A program made the translations under genes and the position numbers. 16,272 nt of DNA from Fervidobacterium sp. (GTDB lineage Bacteria; Thermotogota; Thermotogae; Thermotogales; Fervidobacteriaceae). The notes beneath the pieces are model-generated. The model was not told the DNA's origin. It searched no databases and saw nothing but the letters and a program-made list of their open reading frames with translations. Positions 1 to 8,032 of the stretch are shown here, piece after piece; position 1 is the stretch's first letter, and every line of letters begins with the position of its first letter. The DNA lies in contig DPIB01000002.1 in NCBI GenBank assembly GCA_003522805.1, positions 1 through 16,272 on the forward strand, given 5' to 3'.

Positions 1-4
1 CCAT
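1..4 (-). CDS. Start codon of a divergent gene at the left edge (partial)
   Basis: On the minus strand an ATG lies at 4-2, preceded by a near-consensus ribosome site AGGAGGGA (18 to 11) about seven bases upstream. This is the spacing used by the other genes of the window, so a divergently transcribed gene probably starts here and runs out of the window. Nothing can be said about its product. It makes 5-594 a divergent promoter region. Confidence 0.4.
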
Positions 5-86
5 AGTCAATCCCTCCTCTTTCTAACTTTGAAATGGGGATACGCACCAAAAGATAAAAAAGTGAACCTTTTTCTTTGAGAATCCT

Positions 87-92
87 ATTATA
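87..92 (-). promoter_or_regulatory. Candidate -10 element for the divergent left gene
   Basis: Read on the minus strand, 92-87 is a perfect TATAAT about 80 bases upstream of the divergent ATG. A good -35 is not seen at 17 bp; TTGTGA (111-106) is only 13 bp away. The call rests mostly on the -10 match and its position. Confidence 0.28.
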
Positions 93-420
93 AGGAAATA
101 ATAGATCACAACTCTTTGCTCATTTGATCAATATAGATAGTTTGATGACAAGTTAGCAAAGTGGGCGAGTAATTCAAAGATTTGAGAAATATACAAGAAC
201 TTAGAAATGAACAGAAGAAGTTGAAAAAAGAATTTCCTTTATCAAAGACAATGGATGTAACTCAACCAAATTGTATACAGGTCCAGTTTTCGTCTAGTAA
301 GGCATGACATTCCGATACATTTCTTAAGAACATTTGAAAATAGTAGCTCAATTGAAAATATCTAAGGTTCAAATAGAAAAATGCCTTTAACCTTCTCAGA
401 ATGTTGCTATACCAATTTCT

Positions 421-448
421 TTGACAAGTATCAAGTTTAACGTTTAAT
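421..448 (+). promoter_or_regulatory. Candidate sigma-A promoter of the first operon
   Basis: TTGACA (421-426, perfect -35) and TTTAAT (443-448, five of six -10 positions) are separated by 16 bp. This is the best promoter match seen upstream of the first plus-strand gene. It predicts a 5' leader of roughly 140 bases. A motif shared with the region upstream of the binding-protein gene (434-446) lies in the spacer and overlaps the -10, where a repressor could act. Confidence 0.42.
434..446 (+). promoter_or_regulatory. Candidate operator, copy 1
   Basis: AGTTTAACGTTTA matches 8020-8032 (AGTTTAACGGTTA) at 12 of 13 positions, on the same strand. Both lie 130-160 bp upstream of the start codon of a carbohydrate transcription unit. 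It contains the palindromic core AACGTT and sits between the -35 and -10 of the candidate promoter. A related TTAAACGTT occurs at 4620-4628 ahead of the cytoplasmic GH38 gene. The likely ligand is the ROK repressor of this locus, but that is inference and the match could be chance in AT-rich DNA. Confidence 0.28.
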
Positions 449-594
449 GAAATTATGTGTATGATAAATTAATAAGAAAACTTTACTTACTATTATTAAC
501 GAGAGACTTTGATTATCTACCAAGATTCTTTTCAATTTGTTATTGCTAACTTGCATATCTTCTTGATATATAGTCAATAATTGGAGGTGATTCC

Positions 595-1791
595 ATGAAC
601 TATTTGGAAAACGGAGTCAAGATTAAGGCAACAAAATACATAGGAGAACTATTCAGAAATAATTCATCATGGGTTATAGGACATGATGGAGCTTATTCGA
701 TACCCCTTGAAGATGGGAGATCTTTTTGGACATTCGGAGATACGTTGATTGGTCCAAATCGTTCTGATTATGATCCAGAGAAAGAGTTAATAGACATGTG
801 GTTAAGCAAAGATTGGGCAAGAGAAAATATAAAGATGATTGAGAATACGGGTTGCTTTACCAACATAAAAACGGGAAAAGAATTGATATCATCAAAACCA
901 TTCTATGTTGATAAAGATGGAATTGCGAGAGAGCTCGTAAGCACTGTTTTGGCACCCAATAGGGACAACCGATATAGGCCAATTTGGCCTATGGACGGTT
1001 TTTGTTATGATGCGAAGCTTTATATTTTCTACATTTTGGTTGATTGTGGGTTTTTCGATTCTTCAAAAAATGAACAAAACTTAGATATCAACTTATATGG
1101 TGTTGGATTAGCCAAATCAGAATATCCTTTTTATGATTTTGAGAGACTAAAACCCACAAGTTATCCAGTACCTCCAAAAGACTTGTCTAATTACTGTGAG
1201 TACCCATTTGTTTGGTGGAATTGTGAAGTACCTGACAAATTTGGCGAACAAGTTCCAGCTTTTGGTACCGCTGTTTTAAAAACTCTGGTAGATGGATATG
1301 TTTATATCTATGGTAGCAGGGTTGAGAAGATAGATAATGAGACAATTCACGGGGTTTATCTTTCAAGAGTGAGACCAGAATATATCGAAGATTTGAACCG
1401 GTATGAATATTATTCAAAACAGGGATGGATAAGTCAGCCTAGAAACTTAGAATTGCTCTTTGATGGAAATGCAAATGAGTTTTCTGTCTCGTTCAATCCG
1501 TACCTGAACAAGTATATAGCAGTATATTCCTTTGCAGGTAGAGTTACCTCTAATGGAGTTGTATCTCCAGGAGCGATGGAAGAGGTTCACCTTAGAACAG
1601 CGGATGATCCTTGCGGCCCGTGGAGTGAACCTATTCTCCTATATAAACCGAAGAAGTCCATGAGTTTAGACATATGCTATGCTGCAAAAGAACACCCAGA
1701 ACTTGCGGAAGAAAATGGAAGAATTATTTATCTCACTTTTGTTAGTCATCAAAGATATTGGCCAGAGTTAGTTAGGGTAGAATTTGAATAG
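595..1791 (+). CDS. DUF4185-like beta-propeller protein, putative cytoplasmic glycosidase
   Basis: The 398-residue protein has the repeated aromatic and acidic blocks of a five-bladed propeller of the DUF4185 type: HDGAYS then WTFGDT (about 30-50), WPMDG (131-135), FGTAVL (223-228), an NEFSVSFNP block (294-302) followed by a YIAVYS strand, and R-T-A-D-D-P-C-G-P-W (334-343). DUF4185 proteins resemble GH43/GH130-type propellers, and some members are endo-D-arabinanases (GH183). Candidate acids are Asp31, Asp50, Asp134 and Glu295, but no catalytic set is proven. There is no signal peptide, so it should act in the cytoplasm on an imported oligosaccharide. The start is fixed by GGAGGTGA (583-590). 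It heads the operon and ends 12 bp before the isomerase ATG, whose ribosome site overlaps this stop codon. The substrate is unknown; a GH130-like mannoside phosphorylase is a less likely alternative. Confidence 0.78.
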   Translation: MNYLENGVKIKATKYIGELFRNNSSWVIGHDGAYSIPLEDGRSFWTFGDTLIGPNRSDYDPEKELIDMWLSKDWARENIKMIENTGCFTNIKTGKELISSKPFYVDKDGIARELVSTVLAPNRDNRYRPIWPMDGFCYDAKLYIFYILVDCGFFDSSKNEQNLDINLYGVGLAKSEYPFYDFERLKPTSYPVPPKDLSNYCEYPFVWWNCEVPDKFGEQVPAFGTAVLKTLVDGYVYIYGSRVEKIDNETIHGVYLSRVRPEYIEDLNRYEYYSKQGWISQPRNLELLFDGNANEFSVSFNPYLNKYIAVYSFAGRVTSNGVVSPGAMEEVHLRTADDPCGPWSEPILLYKPKKSMSLDICYAAKEHPELAEENGRIIYLTFVSHQRYWPELVRVEFE

Positions 1792-1803
1792 GAGGTTCGT
1801 GGC

Positions 1804-3606
1804 ATGAACTATTCAGAATCCGATCTAAATATAATTCCAACACAAAACGGTTTGAGGCCAGTAATGAATGGCGTAGATGAAATTTCGTCCTTCATAATGG
1901 GTTCTCTGAGTGAAAGATGGCTCTCTAACCCCGAGCCACTCATAATAGCTTTTGATGGCTACGTTGGAGCAGACTGGTCCATCGTACTTGAACTCAAAGA
2001 AAAATTGGAAGAACAAGGCGTCTCCGTTGGTTTGATCGATAGTACCGATTTTTTCAAGAATTCTCAGGAAATATGGAAAATGATAGAACCATGTATAACC
2101 GTAGATCAACATTTCGGGAAGATGTACAGAGGGGATCTGAATGATTTTTTAGATAACAATGCAGTAGTTAAATTTAAAGAAAAAATAAGAGAGTCCAACA
2201 ACAATCTCTTCATCTGTTTTGGGTACGGTTCTTCAAGCACATTGATAAATGCTTCTTACGATTACGTATTTTACATCGACGTAACTCATGAGGATTTTGT
2301 TAAGAGTGTTCAGAAAGAAAATCTTTGGTTTGTACCAAAAGGAGCCTTGAATGCTGAAGGTGTTGCAGATGTAGGGATGTCAATTCAGACATTCAAATTG
2401 ACAAGGTACGTGTATGCTCCACTTTTTGACAAGCACAGAAGAAATGTTTTAAGAAAAATGGACTTTTACATAACCACAGACACTCAACTGAAGATTATTC
2501 CAAGATCAACATTTGATTATGTTATGTCGAGACTATCTCGACAACCTTTCAAGCTCAAACCTCTTTATATACAAGGGCCCTGGGGAGGTCAATGGATAAA
2601 GCAAAAACGAGAAATACCCGAGGACTATAAGAATTGTGCCTGGGCTTTTGAAGCCGTAACCTCCGATATGAGTTTGCTGGTTGAACTCGGTGAGGACGTT
2701 TTCGAAGTGCCTTTTGACACTTTTTTAGCCAGCAATCCGAAATATATATTGGGGAAGAGAGTTTTCAATAAGTTCGGTTACTTCTTTCCTCTGCGTGTTC
2801 ATTACGATGATAGCTATGATGGCGGGAACATGGCTATTCAGGTTCATCCCGATCATTCTTATGTTCGGAAACAGTTCTCCGAAAAAGTTGGACAACAAGA
2901 GGCATACTACATAGTTGAAACAAAGGATGATTCAAGGGTATTTCTTGGGCTAAGAGATGGCATTGACATAGCCGATTTTTATCAGGAAGCTTTAGAATCA
3001 AAAGAAAGCCACGTACCTCTAAACTATGAAGAATACGTCAATTCTTTTCCCAGCAAGCCTGGAGACCTATTTTTGATACCTTCGGGAACTGTACACGCTC
3101 TTGGAAAGGATCAAATCTGTTTGGAAATAGGAACCAGCTACGGCTACACTTTTCATGTATATGATTACCTTAGACCAGATTTAAATGGCAATCTAAGAGA
3201 GATACACTTGGATCACGCATTCAATGTTATCAATTCCCACCTAAAGCTCAATTTTTCACATGAACGATTGAAACCAATGCCCAAAGTGATTGCAGTTCAA
3301 GAAAATGGGACTGAGTATCTTTTCGAAAGGGTAAAGGAGATACTTTTTGAAGTACATAGAGTTGAATTTTCTACGTTGTGGAGGGACGATACTTTAGGAG
3401 ATTTCCATATTTTAACAGTTATCAAGGGAGACGTCACAATACGAGCAGAGAACGACATGAGTAATTCTGTTGTTGTCACCAATTCGAAGACCGTAATAGT
3501 TCCTGCCTGTTTCGGTAAATATCTTATAGAAAGCGATCAGAATTGCGTCATCATAAAAGTTTTAGTTAAGAAAAGAGTACAACCTACATCAACTAGGACT
3601 TTTTGA
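1804..3606 (+). CDS. manA: Class I mannose-6-phosphate isomerase with N-terminal degenerate kinase-like domain
   Basis: The 600-residue protein is about twice the length of a minimal bacterial phosphomannose isomerase. Residues ~250-490 form the isomerase core: GPWGG (258-262), the zinc motif QVHPDH (346-351, Gln346 and His348), QQEAYYI (364-370, Glu366) and SGTVHALG (427-434, His431), then YDYLRPD (453-459). Residues ~500-600 look like a C-terminal cupin half. These ligands predict zinc-dependent conversion of mannose-6-phosphate to fructose-6-phosphate. Residues ~45-240 resemble a nucleoside-kinase P-loop fold: a hydrophobic strand, then FDGYVGADWS (50-59) where GxxGxGKS/T is expected, a helix, and LIDSTDFF (77-84). 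The Walker A lysine is absent, so this half is probably not an active kinase. The ribosome site AGGAGGT (1790-1796) confirms the start. It lies between the propeller and the ROK kinase in one operon. The isomerase call is strong; the role of the N-terminal half is unknown. Confidence 0.87.
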   Translation: MNYSESDLNIIPTQNGLRPVMNGVDEISSFIMGSLSERWLSNPEPLIIAFDGYVGADWSIVLELKEKLEEQGVSVGLIDSTDFFKNSQEIWKMIEPCITVDQHFGKMYRGDLNDFLDNNAVVKFKEKIRESNNNLFICFGYGSSSTLINASYDYVFYIDVTHEDFVKSVQKENLWFVPKGALNAEGVADVGMSIQTFKLTRYVYAPLFDKHRRNVLRKMDFYITTDTQLKIIPRSTFDYVMSRLSRQPFKLKPLYIQGPWGGQWIKQKREIPEDYKNCAWAFEAVTSDMSLLVELGEDVFEVPFDTFLASNPKYILGKRVFNKFGYFFPLRVHYDDSYDGGNMAIQVHPDHSYVRKQFSEKVGQQEAYYIVETKDDSRVFLGLRDGIDIADFYQEALESKESHVPLNYEEYVNSFPSKPGDLFLIPSGTVHALGKDQICLEIGTSYGYTFHVYDYLRPDLNGNLREIHLDHAFNVINSHLKLNFSHERLKPMPKVIAVQENGTEYLFERVKEILFEVHRVEFSTLWRDDTLGDFHILTVIKGDVTIRAENDMSNSVVVTNSKTVIVPACFGKYLIESDQNCVIIKVLVKKRVQPTSTRTF

Positions 3607-3628
3607 ATTCTTTCTCAGGTGAATTATT

Positions 3629-3634
3629 AGGAGG
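3629..3634 (+). promoter_or_regulatory. Ribosome binding site of the ROK kinase gene
   Basis: AGGAGG lies eight bases before the ATG at 3643, which fixes this start over any later in-frame ATG. The 36-bp gap to the isomerase stop contains no terminator, so the two genes are likely co-transcribed. Confidence 0.7.
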
Positions 3635-3642
3635 TTTTTAGA

Positions 3643-4581
3643 ATGCATGCTATAGCACTAGATATGGGTGGCACTTTCTTAAAATCAGCAATCGTTAGTA
3701 ATGATGGGGAAATAGTACAGGAGAGTTTTTATAAAGTTCCTTCTTTTTCAAATTGTTCCAAGAATGTGATAATAGAGAACATGTTGAATACATTACGAGT
3801 GCAAATAAAAAGAGCAAAAGAACTCCATATGAAAATAGAAGGTATAGGAATAGGAATACCCGGACCGGCAGATTATGAAAAAGGAATATTGTATATTCCT
3901 CCAAGGCTAAACAAATACCAGTCTATCTATGGGGTAAGCTTAAAAGATGAAATCATAGAACACTTAAATATCAGTAACGTAAAGTTTGAGTTAGATTCGT
4001 TCCTTTTTCTAAGAGGTGAGAACTGGTTAGGAGCGGCTAGAAACTTCAGCAAAGTTATAGGAATAACGTTAGGAACCGGATTGGGATCCGCTTTCATGAT
4101 AAACGGAAAAATAGTCGTAGACGAAACAATTACTCCTCCAGAAGGGTGGATAGGTGGTTTAGCATATAAAGATGGGATAGTTGAAGATGTAATTTCTGCG
4201 AGATGGATTGTACGCGAGTATAAGAAATTGAAAGGTATCGATAAAGATTTTGAAGTGGAAGAAATTGCTTACTTTGCAGAACGAGGAGACCGAATCTGCC
4301 AAAGAATTTTTGAAGAACTTGGAGAAAATTTGAGCCTTGTTCTTGAACCAATTGCATTAAGATTTAGACCAGATGCCATAGTTTTTGGTGGACAAATATC
4401 GAAATCTTTCAAATTGTTCGAAAATACACTGAAGAGTGGCTTGTCTCAACTACCTTTCCCTATAAAAATAAGAACTGCAAAGTACATCGATCTGAGTTCA
4501 CTTTATGGTGCGGCATATCTTATTTTCTCAAATTATCAGGATCAAAGTCAAAACGATTCTTCCCATAATCAACCAACATGA
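3643..4581 (+). CDS. ROK family sugar kinase, probable mannokinase/hexokinase
   Basis: The 312-residue protein has the ASKHA/ROK fold without a DNA-binding domain. Seen are the phosphate-1 motif DMGGT (7-11), GIPGP (71-75), a catalytic-type Asp118 (in ELDSF), the phosphate-2 motif GTGLGS (144-149) and a C-terminal FGGQIS (248-253) adenosine-pocket block. It should phosphorylate a hexose at C6 with ATP in the cytoplasm. Beside a mannose-6-phosphate isomerase and two GH38 enzymes, mannose is the best guess. Where ROK kinases usually carry EIGH followed by CxCGxxGC, this protein has EGWIGG (167-172) and DGIVEDVIS (177-185), with no His and no Cys, so the structural zinc is presumably absent. The hydrophilic tail after residue ~298 is Ser/Asn/Gln-rich. 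Glucose or N-acetylmannosamine specificity cannot be excluded. Confidence 0.82.
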   Translation: MHAIALDMGGTFLKSAIVSNDGEIVQESFYKVPSFSNCSKNVIIENMLNTLRVQIKRAKELHMKIEGIGIGIPGPADYEKGILYIPPRLNKYQSIYGVSLKDEIIEHLNISNVKFELDSFLFLRGENWLGAARNFSKVIGITLGTGLGSAFMINGKIVVDETITPPEGWIGGLAYKDGIVEDVISARWIVREYKKLKGIDKDFEVEEIAYFAERGDRICQRIFEELGENLSLVLEPIALRFRPDAIVFGGQISKSFKLFENTLKSGLSQLPFPIKIRTAKYIDLSSLYGAAYLIFSNYQDQSQNDSSHNQPT

Positions 4582-4707
4582 TTATTCTTAGATGTTCAGG
4601 AACATTGCCCTTTCTGGTTTTAAACGTTCTCCAATAGCTCTGAAATAAAGGAAAAAAAGGTTCAAAGCATTTAAAAATTCACTGAAATGGAAAGAAGGAG
4701 ATTAACG

Positions 4708-7692
4708 ATGTCTAGAAAATCCGATGTAATATCTGCTTTTAGAGTTGAGAGTTCCTTATTCTTTGTAACTTTTGAGGGTGAGTTAAAGCAGGTAGTTTTC
4801 ATAGAAGTTGGATCGAATCGAGAAATATCTAAAGCACAGTTGATCTTGACTGGGGACAATCAAAAAATTGTACGAAAGGTTGACAAAATCAATAAAGGGA
4901 AAACAATTTTAGAAATGTATGTCCCGGAGGCCAAAGCTGAAACTACGTATAACGCCATGCTTAGATGGGATGACAACAAAGTTGAAAGTACAGTAACAGT
5001 CACGCCACAAAAGCATTGGGTTGCTCACATCATTCATCACTCGCATTTGGACATAGGATACACAGATCCGCAAGTTGAAGTATTAGACCATCACTTGAAC
5101 TATTTGGATCAAGTTCTTGAGCTGTGTGACTTACAAAATGATGATCCAGAAACCAACTTCAAATGGGTTGTTGAAGCAACTTGGCCTCTAAAGTATTGGC
5201 TTCAGAGTCGTCCTTCTAAACAAGTTAAAAAGATGATTCAAAGGATAAAAGAGGGAAGAATCGAGGTGTGTGCAGATTACATGAACATGCACACTGAAGC
5301 CTATGATATAGATGAACTTGCTAGAAGTTTTGAAATGGCGCAGATGCTTCGCGATAAATACCAAATAGAAATTTGTACGGCAATGCAGAGTGATGTACCA
5401 GGTTTGACAAAAGGATTTCTAACATGCTTAACTGACATGGGAATCAAGTATTTGTCTGTAGCACATAACTATGCAGGACGTGCCATACCATACCTGCTTC
5501 CTGGTCCTAAATTGAGGCGTCCTTTCTATTGGAAATTAGATCGGGAAAATGAGAAGAAGGTTTTAGTTTGGTATACGGATACACCACATGGAGTATACAT
5601 GGAAGGAAATCTGCTTGGTTTATCAAAGAGTTACGAAGAAGTATTCGAAAAACTGCCATCTCTACTCAAGGAGATGCAAGACGGCAATTACGAATTTAGC
5701 GATGTACACGTAAGAGTTCAAGGCGCGTTTTGGGATAATGCAGGACCAAGTATCGTTCCATCGCAGATAGCTAAAACCTGGAATGATAAGTGGGCTTACC
5801 CCAAGTTAATTACTTCTACCAACAAGCAATTTTTTGAAAAGATAGAATCTGATAAGTCTGCAAGTATTCCAGAGTTTTGTGGAGATTGGACCGATTGGTG
5901 GTCAGACGGGATAGCTTCTAACGCTTATACAATGGGACTAAATAGGAAGACTCATCAATTATTAAGATCAGTTCAAACACTACATAGTATTCTAAACTTC
6001 GGTAATAAGAAACATATCTATCCTAAAGAAGAGTTGGACAGAGTCTATGAGAAAATGACCTTGTTTGATGAGCATACATGGGGAGCATGGAATCCATGGG
6101 AAAGCTCCCTAAAGCACAACATTTCTGGCGAAATTCAATGGAGCATCAAAAGGAACTTTGCACAGTCGGCTTATGATGAAAGTCTTTTTGAATATCGTAA
6201 GGTACTCAACCTACTTCCTGAAATCTTAAGAACAAGATATGACAAAGAATCGATCTCCATCATTATCTATAATTCCAGTTCTTTCAATCGGACTGATGTA
6301 GTAGATGTATTTATCCCATTTGGGAAATGTGATGTGAGAAAAGGGCTGAAAATCCTCAATGAAAATGGAGAAGAAATAAGATATTCTTTAAAACTGCACA
6401 CAGGAGAGTTACCTGAACCAGTTGGAGCAACAGTAACGTTCATTGCAAAAAATGTTCCTCCGTTCGGCCAAGTTAGATACCAAGTACTGACGGAGGAAAA
6501 AGAAGTGCGTAGTCAGATATCCATAAATCAGAATGAAGATACAGTAATAGAGAATTCGTTTTACAGAATCATTTTTGATCCAGACACTGGTGGAATCCTC
6601 AGCATTATGGACAAAGAAATAAGCCAGGAGTTAGTGAATCCAAACGCTGTTTTCCTCCTCAATGAATACGTCTATGATCAATTTACCACAGCTCCTCGCT
6701 TCAACCATCTATCTTCCCGCATAGTAGGAAATCCACAAACCCTTCTTGGTCGAAGAAGTTCTGCAAGCCTATTGAAACGAGGCAAAGAAGGTAAAGCAAG
6801 TCGTACGAGTATGTCAGAAATAAAGTTGGTAGAAAAAAATAACGTGTACCAAAAAATGTTAGTAACGCTCCATCTGCCTGGTTGTGAGTGGATTGAACAA
6901 GAAATAATACTGTATGATGAAATAAAAAGAATGGATATCGTCAATCGCCTAATGAAAATAGAAACCGAAGCCAAAGAAGCAGTATACTTTTCTTTCCCAT
7001 TCAACATAGAAAACGGGAGAACATGGTACGAGATAAATGGAGGATACATTTCCCCGGATGACGAGTTTGTACCTGGTTCTTGCCACTACCTGAGGGCAAT
7101 TCAAAACTGGGTAGCTATGAGTAATTCGCAATACACCATTCTCTGGGGTACTTTGGAAGCTCCCCTGGTCCAATTTCAAAACATTCATGTTCCATATAAT
7201 CCCTTTGATAAAACACTTGAGGCCGACGAACCTTGCACCGTATACTCTTACGTTATGAACAATATATGGGATACAAATTTCCCAAACAGGCAGGGTGGTG
7301 AAGTAGAATTTCATTACAGCATCACAAGCCATGCAAACGGTTTTGATCCATTGACTGCAAACAGGTTTGGCGAAGAAGTACAGAATGCGTTAATGGGAGT
7401 TACAGTTCCATACCACATCGATGATAAGTGTTCTTCTTTCATTTCAACCAATGCTGAGAATGTAAAGATCTTAGGAGTGAGAAAACTCGACAAAAATAAG
7501 TACCAAATCCGAGTTCAGGAAGTTGGTTGTACTGATACAGACGTAGAGTTAGTCATATCAAATGCTTGTGTACGAGAGGCATTTGTTTCAAACATCGGAA
7601 ATGGGAACTTAAAACGGATAAGGAATGAGGCAAATAAAATGAATTTTGAAATCGGAAAACGTGAAATAAAGACAATTGTTTTCACAGTTTGA
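4708..7692 (+). CDS. Cytoplasmic GH38 alpha-mannosidase-type glycoside hydrolase
   Basis: The protein has 994 residues from the ATG at 4708, chosen because GAAGGAG (4694-4700) lies seven bases before it; an ATG at 4687 has no such site. Residues ~1-100 form a beta-rich N-terminal domain. The catalytic domain starts at HHSHLDIGYTD (110-120), followed by the probable nucleophile in QSDVPG (Asp229), FWDNAGPS (342-349), GDWTDWWSDG (392-401) and DEHTWG (454-459). By homology to GH38, zinc ligands would be His113, Asp115, Asp229 and His456, all present. The rest fits the GH38 middle helical and C-terminal beta-sandwich domains, and total length is typical. GH38 enzymes are zinc-dependent retaining alpha-mannosidases. 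With no signal peptide it should release mannose from imported oligosaccharides. The SHLDIGYT form of the motif marks a bacterial branch away from classical Golgi/lysosomal enzymes, so the exact linkage is open. It sits 126 bp after the kinase gene with no visible terminator between. Confidence 0.85.
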   Translation: MSRKSDVISAFRVESSLFFVTFEGELKQVVFIEVGSNREISKAQLILTGDNQKIVRKVDKINKGKTILEMYVPEAKAETTYNAMLRWDDNKVESTVTVTPQKHWVAHIIHHSHLDIGYTDPQVEVLDHHLNYLDQVLELCDLQNDDPETNFKWVVEATWPLKYWLQSRPSKQVKKMIQRIKEGRIEVCADYMNMHTEAYDIDELARSFEMAQMLRDKYQIEICTAMQSDVPGLTKGFLTCLTDMGIKYLSVAHNYAGRAIPYLLPGPKLRRPFYWKLDRENEKKVLVWYTDTPHGVYMEGNLLGLSKSYEEVFEKLPSLLKEMQDGNYEFSDVHVRVQGAFWDNAGPSIVPSQIAKTWNDKWAYPKLITSTNKQFFEKIESDKSASIPEFCGDWTDWWSDGIASNAYTMGLNRKTHQLLRSVQTLHSILNFGNKKHIYPKEELDRVYEKMTLFDEHTWGAWNPWESSLKHNISGEIQWSIKRNFAQSAYDESLFEYRKVLNLLPEILRTRYDKESISIIIYNSSSFNRTDVVDVFIPFGKCDVRKGLKILNENGEEIRYSLKLHTGELPEPVGATVTFIAKNVPPFGQVRYQVLTEEKEVRSQISINQNEDTVIENSFYRIIFDPDTGGILSIMDKEISQELVNPNAVFLLNEYVYDQFTTAPRFNHLSSRIVGNPQTLLGRRSSASLLKRGKEGKASRTSMSEIKLVEKNNVYQKMLVTLHLPGCEWIEQEIILYDEIKRMDIVNRLMKIETEAKEAVYFSFPFNIENGRTWYEINGGYISPDDEFVPGSCHYLRAIQNWVAMSNSQYTILWGTLEAPLVQFQNIHVPYNPFDKTLEADEPCTVYSYVMNNIWDTNFPNRQGGEVEFHYSITSHANGFDPLTANRFGEEVQNALMGVTVPYHIDDKCSSFISTNAENVKILGVRKLDKNKYQIRVQEVGCTDTDVELVISNACVREAFVSNIGNGNLKRIRNEANKMNFEIGKREIKTIVFTV

Positions 7693-7806
7693 TTGAGAGA
7701 CATCGGATGCGAAGGTAATTTTTAGATGTATTCAAAATGCCAAAAAGAGGTCATTAATTTAGCACAGAAGAAGGGAGGTGGGGAAATATTATGGAGGAAC
7801 TTGGAC

Positions 7807-7971
7807 ATGTTAAAAAGTGTGGGTATCGATAAGGAAAGGAGGTGGAAAATTAAGCAAGAAAGATTGAGCTTTGGGGGAAAACGAACCTGGAGGAGAGTGC
7901 AATACTATTTGAGAGAAAAAATGAAACAAGAGAGCTGCCGGTTACTGAGCCATGTGAACTTCAAGTCTTGA
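7807..7971 (+). CDS. Hypothetical small basic protein, doubtful
   Basis: A 54-codon frame starts at ATG 7807, nine bases after GGAGG (7793-7797); the same frame extends up to an ATG at 7726, which lacks a convincing ribosome site. The product would be strongly basic (many Lys and Arg, few acids), with no signal peptide, membrane segment or recognised motif. Its composition mirrors the purine-rich DNA, which argues for chance or decay rather than a real gene. If translated it would belong to the gap between the two transcription units. Confidence 0.18.
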   Translation: MLKSVGIDKERRWKIKQERLSFGGKRTWRRVQYYLREKMKQESCRLLSHVNFKS

Positions 7972-8019
7972 TAGATCCTTGATGAAATAGCTAAGCCTTG
8001 TAAAATAAGAGATATTTTT

Positions 8020-8032
8020 AGTTTAACGGTTA
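8020..8032 (+). promoter_or_regulatory. Candidate operator, copy 2
   Basis: AGTTTAACGGTTA shares 12 of 13 positions with 434-446 upstream of the first gene. It contains the odd-length palindrome TAAC-G-GTTA. A weak promoter-like pair, TTGTAA (7998-8003) and TTTAAC (8022-8027, 18-bp spacer), would place the motif over the -10. The combination suggests repressor control of the importer unit, probably by the ROK protein encoded downstream. Confidence 0.25.

Larger units (their letters stand above)
5..594. other. Divergent intergenic region, no confident gene
   Basis: About 590 bp of AT-rich sequence between the divergent start at the left edge and the first plus-strand gene. It holds candidate promoters for both sides (87-92 minus, 421-448 plus), a short palindrome TTGATCAA at 124-131, and a 7-bp inverted repeat CTTTGCT/AGCAAAG (114-120 and 155-161). 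A 45-codon open frame (173-307) has lysine/glutamate-rich, coil-like composition but no ATG near its beginning and no ribosome site; it could be a gene remnant or chance. No RNA gene is recognised. Confidence 0.6.

Noticed and set aside
173..307. 45-codon coil-like open frame in the left intergenic region
   Set aside because: It has no ATG near its beginning, no ribosome site and a low-complexity Lys/Glu composition; treated as remnant or chance.
4687..4707. Upstream ATG as start of the cytoplasmic GH38 enzyme
   Set aside because: The ribosome site GAAGGAG is located after this ATG and serves ATG 4708.
6678..7332. Two overlapping minus-strand frames of 123 and 127 codons
   Set aside because: They lie opposite the well-supported cytoplasmic GH38 gene, have no ribosome site and encode no recognisable domain.
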